8,515 bases of DNA, taken from an uncultured Eubacteriales bacterium. GTDB taxonomy: Bacteria > Bacillota > Clostridia > Oscillospirales > CAG-272. The notes below the pieces were generated by a model. The model worked only from the letters and a program-made list of their open reading frames with translations. It searched no databases and was not told where the DNA came from. Position numbers and translations under genes: made by a program. Below, in pieces: positions 1 through 3,645 of the stretch (its first letter is position 1; the number at the start of each line of letters is the position of its first letter). The DNA lies in the NCBI GenBank assembly GCA_934526185.1, contig CAKTAA010000092.1, forward strand, positions 1 to 8,515. The letters are read 5' to 3'.

Positions 1-36
1 CTCATGCACAGCGCGCATAGTTCTTTTCTCATGCAT
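1..36 (-). CDS. Start of a further leftward gene (partial)
   Basis: An ATG at 34-36 on the minus strand is preceded by AGGAAGTGG at good spacing and opens a frame (MHEKRTMRAVHE) that runs off the window edge. It begins 15 bases after the stop of the HTH gene at 52-336, as expected of the next gene in the same leftward operon. Only 12 codons are visible and no family can be named. Confidence 0.55.
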   Translation of the reverse strand, partial: MHEKRTMRAVHE

Positions 37-51
37 CTTTTCCACTTCCTT

Positions 52-336
52 TTACAGCAGGATAAATTCCTTGATTTCTTTTGATGTAAGCTCCCGGCCC
101 AGGAGCACGGACGCTGCCTGGAGCGGAGTAAATTTCAGTACAGTTGCAATCTTCTGCATCTCATCCAGGGAATACGTCTCCGGCCGGTGGTACTTATTCT
201 GGATCGTTTTCTTCGTTACCCCGACCTTAACAGCTAAAGCAGCATCATCGATCGCCAGCCGCTCCTTATTCCCCGCAATACACGCGCGAACGATCCGGTT
301 CCGTTCTTCCTGCATACTCGGTTTTAATTTCGGCAT
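52..336 (-). CDS. Small helix-turn-helix phage protein (94 aa)
   Basis: The 94-residue protein has a Cro/CI-like helix-turn-helix at about residues 30-50 (DDAALAVKVGVTKKTIQNKY), where VTKKTIQNKY is the recognition helix. It continues with SLDEMQKIATVLKFTP, the helix that usually follows an XRE fold. An N-terminal basic helix precedes the HTH. The ATG at 334-336 is preceded by AGAGAGGTGA. It lies downstream of the leftward small-gene series and is followed at once by another gene, so it is probably an early-operon regulator. It is shorter than, and different from, both XRE proteins of the switch. DNA binding is well supported by the fold. Target and role are unknown. Confidence 0.85.
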   Translation of the reverse strand: MPKLKPSMQEERNRIVRACIAGNKERLAIDDAALAVKVGVTKKTIQNKYHRPETYSLDEMQKIATVLKFTPLQAASVLLGRELTSKEIKEFILL

Positions 337-372
337 ACTTTTTCACCTCTCTTATTTCTCAACTGCGGTCTC

Positions 373-441
373 TTGCTTCTGCGCCGCTGTCGCGTTATAC
401 TTTTCATACAAGCATCGATACACCAAATACATATAAAGGAG
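373..441 (+). promoter_or_regulatory. Cassette promoter 1 and RBS, upstream of the DUF4145-like gene
   Basis: TTGCTT (373-378), a 17-bp spacer and TATACT (396-401) form a sigma-70-type promoter. AAAGGAG (435-441) is the ribosome binding site for the ATG at 447. The block from GCGTTATACTTT to the RBS aligns base for base in length with the other three cassette promoters. Its 25-nt inverted repeat has diverged: the outer TAC marks remain but the GGCG/CGCC stem is lost. Confidence 0.8.
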
Positions 442-446
442 TTTTT

Positions 447-1166
447 ATGAACATTGTTGTTAAAGCACAAAACTTACATCCTCAAAAGCATAATATAGAT
501 GTTGAAATTTCAATCCCTACTACTTGTCCAAGATGCGGTGTTGCCTATAGGGAATATCCTAAAGATACATACATTTTTCAATGTGACAGCATTGTCAATT
601 ACATAGGTACGCGCGTATACTCTTTCTATTTTTGTCCTCACTGCGGAAAAGGATTTTTGGTTGAATACAGTGTATTAGATGATTTTCATCATTTTTCTCC
701 ATCATCTACATTAAAGACATGTAATGCCATGGCCTATCCGGCTCCAGTCCGCGTTAAAGACTTTTCTCAAGAAATTAAAGATTTATCTCCGAATTTTGTA
801 AAAATATATCATCAAGCAGAACAAGCGGAAAACACCGGTTTATCAGACATATGCGGTTTAGGTTATCGCAAAGCTCTTGAATTTCTCGTAAAGGATTATG
901 CTATTGCTTTTAATCCTACTGAAACCGAAAGCATTAAGTCCCTAATGCTTTCGCCGTGCATAAATAAGTACATCGACAATCCCAAAATAAAAGCTCTTGC
1001 CACAGCGTCTACCTGGCTCGGAAATGACGAAACTCATTATGTCCGCAAGCATGAAGACTACAATATAGAGCACCTAAAAGTTTTCATTTCATCGGTGGCA
1101 GCTTTCATAGAATCTGATCTTGCTTACGCAAAAGCAACAGCTCTACTCAATGCCCCGAAATCATAG
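447..1166 (+). CDS. Zinc-ribbon plus DUF4145-like protein (cassette 1)
   Basis: The 239-residue soluble protein has two Cys pairs, CPRC (C27, C30) and CPHC (C63, C66), making a split zinc ribbon. A C-terminal helical domain follows (about 115-225), beginning SPNFVKIYHQAEQAE and including GLGYRKALEFLVKDY. That pattern matches DUF4145, a domain often found in restriction or defence proteins and in phage accessory genes. The ATG at 447 is preceded by AAAGGAG. The gene has its own promoter and lies opposite to the minus genes around it. Its last 20 bp overlap the end of the minus gene at 1147-1365. It is more AT-rich and much longer than the other cassette genes, which suggests separate acquisition. 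A defence or moron role is inference from domain and context. Confidence 0.8.
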   Translation: MNIVVKAQNLHPQKHNIDVEISIPTTCPRCGVAYREYPKDTYIFQCDSIVNYIGTRVYSFYFCPHCGKGFLVEYSVLDDFHHFSPSSTLKTCNAMAYPAPVRVKDFSQEIKDLSPNFVKIYHQAEQAENTGLSDICGLGYRKALEFLVKDYAIAFNPTETESIKSLMLSPCINKYIDNPKIKALATASTWLGNDETHYVRKHEDYNIEHLKVFISSVAAFIESDLAYAKATALLNAPKS

Positions 1167-1365
1167 ATTCCTTTATTGCCTTAATCTCATGTTCTACTAG
1201 AGGAGCACATGCTTCAAGGTCCATTTCCGCTAAGAAATTCCCATCGAAGTCCCAGTACTGAGTTACAACTCTTGCTGGGTCTTTTTCTGTTCCAAGTCCT
1301 CGCATTGCTTTTGTCTCAATAACTTGAATTACTTTTGCTCCTTTAACTCCGTTTGGTCTATTCAC
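1147..1365 (-). CDS. Small phage-type hypothetical protein (72 aa)
   Basis: The 72-residue protein begins MNRPNGVKGAKVIQVIETKA and continues with a VTQYWDFDGNFLAE segment. It resembles a small uncharacterised protein I recall from Firmicute prophages; no function is known to me. The longest frame starts at a GTG at 1383. The GTG at 1363-1365 is preferred because GGAAGGGAG sits 7 bases before it. It follows the 65-aa gene at 1429-1626 in the leftward series. Its 3' end overlaps the plus-strand gene at 447-1166 by 20 bp, and its coding sequence contains that gene's terminator (1251-1286). Confidence 0.75.
   Translation of the reverse strand: MNRPNGVKGAKVIQVIETKAMRGLGTEKDPARVVTQYWDFDGNFLAEMDLEACAPLVEHEIKAIKESMISGH
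1251..1286 (+). terminator. Rho-independent terminator of cassette 1, inside the opposing gene
   Basis: CCCAG (1251-1255) pairs with CTGGG (1275-1279), and inside it GAGTT (1260-1264) pairs with AACTC (1267-1271). A T-rich run, TCTTTTT, follows. It works only in the plus direction, since the minus strand has no T tract after the hairpin. It lies 85 bp after the stop of the 447-1166 gene and within the coding sequence of the minus gene. Confidence 0.6.
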
Positions 1366-1390
1366 ATTCTCACTCCCTTCCACAATTTTC

Positions 1391-1450
1391 CTATAATAAC
1401 CGAATGATTAAAGCCACACCGCTGATGATCAATGCCGCCACAGCAAGCAT
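1391..1450 (-). CDS. Possible 19-aa membrane peptide overlapping in another frame
   Basis: An ATG at 1448-1450 opens MLAVAALIISGVALIIRLL, a single hydrophobic helix, ending at TAG (1391-1393). The frame stays open upstream to a TAA at 1529-1531, giving 45 codons in all. It overlaps the last part of the 65-aa gene in a different frame. The upstream part (SYSQHNERSNYVLAG) also looks protein-like but has no ATG, GTG or TTG start. No good ribosome binding site precedes the ATG. It could be a real overlapping peptide, the end of a gene broken by a frameshift, or chance. Confidence 0.3.
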   Translation of the reverse strand: MLAVAALIISGVALIIRLL

Positions 1451-1626
1451 TCCAGCCAGTACATAATTGCTTCTTTCATTGTGCTGGCTGTAACTTTTAC
1501 CGGAATCGGGTCTGCCAGCACACTTCCCTTATTTTCTTTGGACAAGTAATATTTCTTTTTCAGAATACCTTCCACAAACATCGTGTACTGCTCACCAGAG
1601 ATTTCAAAAGTTATTCTGGTTTCCAT
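1429..1626 (-). CDS. Small hypothetical protein (65 aa)
   Basis: The 65-residue protein METRITFEISGEQYTMFVEG continues into a lysine-rich segment and a C-terminal helix (TMKEAIMYWLECLLW). No family is recognised. A GTG at 1633-1635 overlaps the TGA of the XRE relic (GTGA) and would add three residues. The ATG at 1624-1626 is preferred because GGGGGTGA lies at normal distance before it. It stands first after the cassette-2 junction in the leftward series and is followed by the 72-aa gene. Its 3' third is overlapped in another frame by a hydrophobic open frame. Confidence 0.65.
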   Translation of the reverse strand: METRITFEISGEQYTMFVEGILKKKYYLSKENKGSVLADPIPVKVTASTMKEAIMYWLECLLWRH

Positions 1627-1631
1627 CTCTC

Positions 1632-1668
1632 TCACCCCCTTTCGTCCTCTGTTGCAAACAGATAGTCA
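1632..1668 (-). pseudogene. Relic of an XRE gene 3' end (junction 2)
   Basis: Read on the minus strand, this stretch encodes SDYLFATEDERG followed by TGA. The same ending, FDYLFAEENEKGA, closes the intact Cro-like XRE gene at 3312-3515. Nothing upstream continues the frame as an XRE protein. The relic butts directly onto the -35 of the plus promoter. Confidence 0.6.
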
Positions 1669-1669
1669 C

Positions 1670-1739
1670 TTGTTTCTATGTCTCCTTAGCGTTATACTTT
1701 CTGTACAGGCGTTGCAGCGCCGAGTACAAATAAAAGGAG
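1670..1739 (+). promoter_or_regulatory. Cassette promoter 2 with inverted repeat and RBS
   Basis: TTGTTT (1670-1675), a 17-bp spacer and TATACT (1693-1698) form the promoter. A 25-nt inverted repeat at 1703-1727 has outer GTAC/GTAC and inner GGCG/CGCC arms around TTGCAG. It falls at the expected transcript start, so it could be an operator or a 5'-terminal RNA hairpin. AAAGGAG follows at 1733-1739. Confidence 0.8.
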
Positions 1740-1747
1740 TTTCTATC

Positions 1748-1897
1748 ATGCCTACAGAAGAAGATATGGAAAAATATGGACAAGTTGCGGACCGTTATCT
1801 GCTCCGTCAGTGGTTTAAGAAAAACGGCTTCACGCTTTATTCATGTATTATCAGTACGCTGGCTCTGATCGTTTCTATCATCGCCCTTATTCACTAA
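1748..1897 (+). CDS. Small tail-anchored membrane protein (cassette 2)
   Basis: The 49-residue protein has a charged N-terminal half (MPTEEDMEKYGQVADRYLLR, then QWFKKNG) and one C-terminal hydrophobic helix at about residues 31-48 (SCIISTLALIVSIIALI). This predicts a short cytoplasmic head anchored in the membrane. The ATG at 1748 is 8 bases after AAAGGAG. It has its own cassette promoter and runs against the leftward genes, overlapping the 70-aa gene by 57 bp. Size, topology and moron-like setting would suit a superinfection-exclusion protein or a small toxin, but neither is shown. No family is recognised. Confidence 0.7.
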   Translation: MPTEEDMEKYGQVADRYLLRQWFKKNGFTLYSCIISTLALIVSIIALIH

Positions 1898-2053
1898 TTT
1901 CTCATTCCAGCCTTCCAGCTCAAATCGTATCGTTACGTGTGGAAAAGCATGTGCCTGCTTTTCCAGCGCAGATGCGAGTTCCACCAATCCTTCCGCTCCT
2001 AATCCGTTTTTTGCTCTGATCACAACGAAATTGTTTTCTTTTCTGCCAAACAT
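1841..2053 (-). CDS. Small hypothetical protein (70 aa)
   Basis: The 70-residue protein begins MFGRKENNFVVIRAKNGLG and continues with an alpha/beta-looking segment (LVELASALEKQAHAF, VTIRFELEGW). It ends in a polar tail rich in D, N and Q. The ATG at 2051-2053 follows GAGGTGG at good spacing, which favours it over the ATG 21 bases upstream. No family is recognised. It follows the zinc-ribbon gene in the leftward series. Its last 57 bp are antisense to the end of the plus membrane-protein gene, and most of the polar tail is encoded in that overlap. Confidence 0.65.
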   Translation of the reverse strand: MFGRKENNFVVIRAKNGLGAEGLVELASALEKQAHAFPHVTIRFELEGWNEKLVNKGDDRNDQSQRTDNT

Positions 2054-2118
2054 TTTTTCCACCTCGTTTTTCACATATTCGACAAGTACTAATAGTTGAT
2101 GTCGATTTACTTAATGCT

Positions 2119-2150
2119 AAGTCAATGATTAAGCAGTTCATCATTGACTT
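2119..2150. repeat. Perfect 11-bp inverted repeat at a gene end
   Basis: AAGTCAATGAT (2119-2129) and ATCATTGACTT (2140-2150) are exact reverse complements separated by 10 bases. The right arm covers the last codons and stop of the minus zinc-ribbon gene. There is no T tract on either side, so it is not a standard intrinsic terminator. It may be an operator, an mRNA 3' stabilising hairpin or an RNA processing site. A second, weaker pair, TCGACA/TGTCGA, lies at 2079-2105. Confidence 0.6.
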
Positions 2151-2371
2151 TGGGTGTGAATATGCTCTAAGTCTTTTGAAACTTTAATTTTTTCAGTCTT
2201 GAACAAATCATACCCAGGACAGTTAGTTTCTCCACAACTATAACTGTCCTGTTTTTTTACCCAACACCTATGGCATACTGTTTCGATCTTACTTCCACAT
2301 TTCGGGCAAAAATTGAAAGTTTCTTTAACTGTTGCATTGCATTCAGGACACTTTTTATCCTTCTCTCTCAC
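2141..2371 (-). CDS. Small double zinc-ribbon protein (76 aa)
   Basis: The protein has four Cys pairs or near-pairs. C8/C11 (CPEC) and C22/C25 (CPKC) make a classic zinc ribbon. C33/C36 (CHRC) with C46 and C51 form a second metal site. A basic and acidic C-terminal tail follows. Zinc-ribbon proteins of this size usually bind nucleic acid or act as protein adaptors; the role here is unknown. The only start in frame is the GTG at 2369-2371, which overlaps the TGA of the XRE relic (GTGA) with AGGGAG almost touching it. This hints that it was once translationally coupled to an upstream XRE gene. The plus-strand terminator at 2215-2258 lies within it. Confidence 0.75.
   Translation of the reverse strand: MREKDKKCPECNATVKETFNFCPKCGSKIETVCHRCWVKKQDSYSCGETNCPGYDLFKTEKIKVSKDLEHIHTQSQ
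2215..2258 (+). terminator. Strong rho-independent terminator of cassette 2
   Basis: CAGGACAGTTA (2215-2225) and TAACTGTCCTG (2241-2251) form a perfect 11-bp stem, followed by seven T (2252-2258). It acts only on plus-strand transcription. It lies about 320 bp past the end of the plus gene at 1748-1897 and is embedded in the minus zinc-ribbon coding sequence. The plus transcript would therefore be antisense to the whole 70-aa gene and half of the zinc-ribbon gene. Confidence 0.85.
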
Positions 2372-2407
2372 GCTCCCTTCTCATCTTTTGTTGCGAACAG
2401 ATAACCA
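2368..2407 (-). pseudogene. Relic of an XRE gene 3' end (junction 3)
   Basis: The minus strand encodes GYLFATKDEKGA and TGA, the same tail as the intact XRE gene at 3312-3515 with several substitutions. The TGA overlaps the GTG start of the zinc-ribbon gene. The relic joins the cassette-3 promoter at its -35. Confidence 0.6.
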
Positions 2408-2477
2408 TTGCTCCTCCCGTCACTCTGGTGTTATACTTTCTGTACAGGCGTTGCCGCGCCGAGTACATATGAAAGGA
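2408..2477 (+). promoter_or_regulatory. Cassette promoter 3 with inverted repeat and RBS
   Basis: TTGCTC (2408-2413), an 18-bp spacer and TATACT (2432-2437) form the promoter. The inverted repeat at 2442-2466 has GTAC/GTAC outer arms and GGCG/CGCC inner arms. It is followed by AAAGGAG (2472-2478 region). It is nearly identical to cassette promoter 2 from the -10 onward. Confidence 0.8.
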
Positions 2478-2485
2478 GAACTCCT

Positions 2486-2680
2486 ATGTGCAAGGATAAA
2501 GAAACACCCAGTGAAATCGGTTATGACGAACTTGATACATTGCTCCGTGAGGATATTGAACACGTCATTGTCTGTACTTCTTACGTCCAGGCAAAATACG
2601 ATGTTAAAAACATGAGCTTTGACGAGTACAAGGATAAAATTTATGATCTTTTAACTCGTTTGGAATCTCACAAGGACTAA
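2486..2680 (+). CDS. Small acidic hypothetical protein (cassette 3, 64 aa)
   Basis: The 64-residue protein is predicted mainly helical and acidic. It has the segments YDELDTLLREDIEHVIVCT and SFDEYKDKIYDLLTRLESH. There is no signal peptide, membrane segment or known motif. The ATG at 2486 follows AAAGGAG by 8 bases. The frame is open further upstream, but that part lies in the promoter. It has its own cassette promoter and overlaps the opposing 60-aa gene by 4 bp (stop to stop). Small, acidic and helical is also how many phage inhibitor proteins look, but that is only resemblance. Confidence 0.7.
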   Translation: MCKDKETPSEIGYDELDTLLREDIEHVIVCTSYVQAKYDVKNMSFDEYKDKIYDLLTRLESHKD

Positions 2681-2859
2681 TTGATTTCACATTCATCCAA
2701 CATGGCTTTCATGATTGAAAGGACTTTCTGTGCCTGGCCAAACGTGGAAGCCTTTTTCTTTACAATCTCCACAGCTTCTCTTGCAATCTTCTCCTCATCC
2801 GAAATAGTTCCATAAGGAACCCTAAACCCGTATCGATATTCATGACCTCTATGTGACAT
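2677..2859 (-). CDS. Small hypothetical protein (60 aa)
   Basis: The 60-residue protein begins MSHRGHEYRYGFRVPYGTIS, then forms a helix (EEKIAREAVEIVKKKASTFG) and a second helix (QKVLSIMKAMLDECEI). No family is recognised. The ATG at 2857-2859 has GGGAG 10 bases upstream. A GTG nine bases earlier overlaps the TGA of the XRE relic and is an alternative. It lies in the leftward series below the 49-aa gene. Its 3' end touches the plus gene at 2486-2680, and it contains that gene's likely terminator. Confidence 0.7.
   Translation of the reverse strand: MSHRGHEYRYGFRVPYGTISDEEKIAREAVEIVKKKASTFGQAQKVLSIMKAMLDECEIN
2704..2760 (+). terminator. Probable terminator of cassette 3 (branched)
   Basis: GGCTTTCATG (2704-2713) pairs along all ten bases, with two G-T wobbles, to CGTGGAAGCC (2743-2752). 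TTTTTCTTT follows. The long loop contains a small GAAAG/CTTTC hairpin, so the structure is branched and less certain than a simple stem-loop. It starts 24 bp after the stop of the plus gene at 2486-2680 and lies inside the opposing gene. Confidence 0.45.
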
Positions 2860-2864
2860 TTTTC

Positions 2865-2910
2865 TCACGCTCCCTTCTCGTTCTCTTCTGCGAACAGATA
2901 GTCGAACTTG
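2865..2910 (-). pseudogene. Relic of an XRE gene 3' end (junction 4)
   Basis: The minus strand encodes SKFDYLFAEENEKGA and TGA. Compared with the end of the intact XRE gene (from about 3311 to 3358), 47 of 48 bases match from CTCACGCTCCC through AACTTGC. The match then stops at the -35 of the plus promoter. This is the most recent-looking copy of the three relics. Confidence 0.7.
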
Positions 2911-2977
2911 CTTCCATATCTCCATTGCGTTATACTTTTCTTACAGGCGCTGCAGCGCCAAGTACACGCGAAAGGAG
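2908..2977 (+). promoter_or_regulatory. Cassette promoter 4 with inverted repeat and RBS
   Basis: TTGCTT (2908-2913), a 17-bp spacer and TATACT (2931-2936) form the promoter. The inverted repeat at 2941-2965 has a perfect GGCGC/GCGCC inner stem with a TGCA loop and outer TAC/GTA arms. AAAGGAG is at 2971-2977. An ATGTGA start-stop pair at 2981-2986 sits between this RBS and the real ATG at 2988. Confidence 0.8.
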
Positions 2978-2987
2978 AAAATGTGAA

Positions 2988-3206
2988 ATGACAAAGCAAG
3001 AATTCGAGGCAGCTTTCGACGCCGCCTACAATGCAACCTTAGATCGCACTGCGAACACCATCACCTCTGATTTAAAAAAATATACTGATGGTAATAACAA
3101 AATATCTCTCGAAGACCTGTCTGGTGCGATCCTGTTAGAAAGCTTTAAAATGAACACTACCTTCTTGAAGCAGCTTCTTGAAAATGTTCTTGAACTTTCT
3201 GACTGA
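2988..3206 (+). CDS. Small helical hypothetical protein (cassette 4, 72 aa)
   Basis: The 72-residue protein begins MTKQEFEAAFDAAYNATLDR, followed by a polar stretch (TITSDLKKYTDGNNKIS) and a C-terminal helix (FLKQLLENVLEL). No family, signal or membrane segment is recognised. The ATG at 2988 is 10 bases from AAAGGAG and comes directly after an ATGTGA minimal frame. It overlaps the opposing 49-aa gene by 50 bp and ends 27 bp before a strong terminator. It is unrelated in sequence to the other three cassette products although the upstream regions are nearly the same. Confidence 0.7.
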   Translation: MTKQEFEAAFDAAYNATLDRTANTITSDLKKYTDGNNKISLEDLSGAILLESFKMNTTFLKQLLENVLELSD

Positions 3207-3306
3207 TTTTTTCTATTGACAGTGTAGTATTGGACTCCAGGCAACTCCGAATCGCCTGGAGTTCTTTTTTGATATCCAGAAGGATTTCAACAACTTCTTT
3301 CTCCAC
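3157..3306 (-). CDS. Small coiled phage protein (49 aa)
   Basis: A GTG at 3304-3306, preceded by GGGAGCGTGAGAGAG, opens a 49-residue frame beginning MEKEVVEILLDIKKELQAIR, then SCLESNTTLS and a helical tail, ending in TAG at 3157-3159. The first helix (EILLDIKKELQAI) is a pattern familiar from small early proteins of clostridial prophages. It starts five bases after the stop of the Cro-like gene, so it is the second gene of the leftward operon. It overlaps the plus gene at 2988-3206 by 50 bp and carries that gene's terminator inside the LQAIRSCLE codons. Function is unknown. Confidence 0.65.
   Translation of the reverse strand: MEKEVVEILLDIKKELQAIRSCLESNTTLSIEKISQKVQEHFQEAASRR
3234..3270 (+). 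terminator. Strong rho-independent terminator of cassette 4
   Basis: ACTCCAGGC (3234-3242) and GCCTGGAGT (3254-3262) form a perfect 9-bp stem with an 11-nt loop, followed by TCTTTTTT (3263-3270). It works only on the plus strand and is buried in the minus-strand 49-aa gene. Confidence 0.85.
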
Positions 3307-3311
3307 CTCTC

Positions 3312-3515
3312 TCACGCTCCCTTCTCGTTCTCTTCTGCGAACAGATAGTCAAACTTGCATTTAAAAAGGCGGCATAATTTTTTGATTTCCCGTGTCGTAA
3401 ATTTTCCTGTCTTTTTCTTGTTTTCATAGGACACACGAGAAATCTCTAAAATATCTGCAACTTTTTGGTTTGTAAGTCTCAGTCTTGCCTGCTCGGCTTC
3501 TAAATTTCTAAACAA
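3312..3515 (-). CDS. Cro-like XRE-family regulator (67 aa)
   Basis: The 67-residue protein is a single XRE helix-turn-helix domain (about residues 15-36: TNQKVADILEISRVSYENKK). It ends with FKCKFDYLFAEENEKGA, the typical closing helix of short Cro-like proteins. The start is a TTG at 3513-3515 behind AAGGAGGTGAG. It is the first gene of the leftward operon, divergent from the CI-like gene, and would bind the shared GTTTGC/GCAAAC operators. Its 3' end is the source, or a sister, of the relics found at three cassette junctions. The fold is clear. The role of lytic regulator is inferred from position. Confidence 0.88.
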   Translation of the reverse strand: MFRNLEAEQARLRLTNQKVADILEISRVSYENKKKTGKFTTREIKKLCRLFKCKFDYLFAEENEKGA

Positions 3516-3535
3516 TCCGTCTCACCTCCTTGTGT

Positions 3536-3645
3536 GTTTGCATTTCGCAAACTTTGATTATATGATAATTGCTTATTGCAAACTTGTCAATAGTTTTATT
3601 TACATTTTGCAAACTTTTTTATTGACATGTTTGCGTATGGTAGAT
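3536..3645. promoter_or_regulatory. Four operators of the divergent switch
   Basis: Site 1 (3536-3552) is a perfect dyad, GTTTGCatttcGCAAAC. Sites at 3567-3583 (AATTGC-N5-GCAAAC), 3598-3614 (ATTTAC-N5-GCAAAC) and 3629-3645 (GTTTGC-N5-GTAGAT) keep the spacing with one good half each. Sites 2 and 4 fall in the spacers of the leftward and rightward promoters, so a bound dimer would block both. Their centres are about 31 bp apart, close to three helical turns, which would put bound dimers on one face of the DNA. Confidence 0.8.
3562..3590 (-). promoter_or_regulatory. Leftward early promoter (PL-like)
   Basis: On the minus strand TTGACA (3585-3590) and TATCAT (3562-3567) are separated by 17 bp. 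An operator overlaps the spacer. It drives the Cro-like XRE gene and, by read-through, the series of small leftward genes. No convincing minus-strand promoter was found at the cassette junctions further left. Confidence 0.8.

Noticed and set aside
71..436. 121-aa open frame on the plus strand
   Set aside because: It is antisense to the HTH gene at 52-336, which has a clear fold and RBS. It also runs through the cassette-1 promoter.
2053..2140. Minus-strand promoter between the zinc-ribbon and 70-aa genes
   Set aside because: TTGACT and possible -10 boxes are present but at wrong spacing (about 25 bp), so no promoter was called.
1920..2144. 74-aa minus frame
   Set aside because: It overlaps the 70-aa gene in another frame, has no convincing RBS and has a low-quality basic composition.
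337..2987. CRISPR array or integron attC sites as explanation of the four repeats
   Set aside because: The repeats are about 110 bp, spaced unevenly by whole genes, and contain promoters and RBSs. No short spacer series, attC core motifs or integron-type integrase are present.
3026..3244. 72-aa minus frame
   Set aside because: It lies antisense to the cassette-4 gene and overlaps the better supported 49-aa gene in a different frame. No RBS fits.
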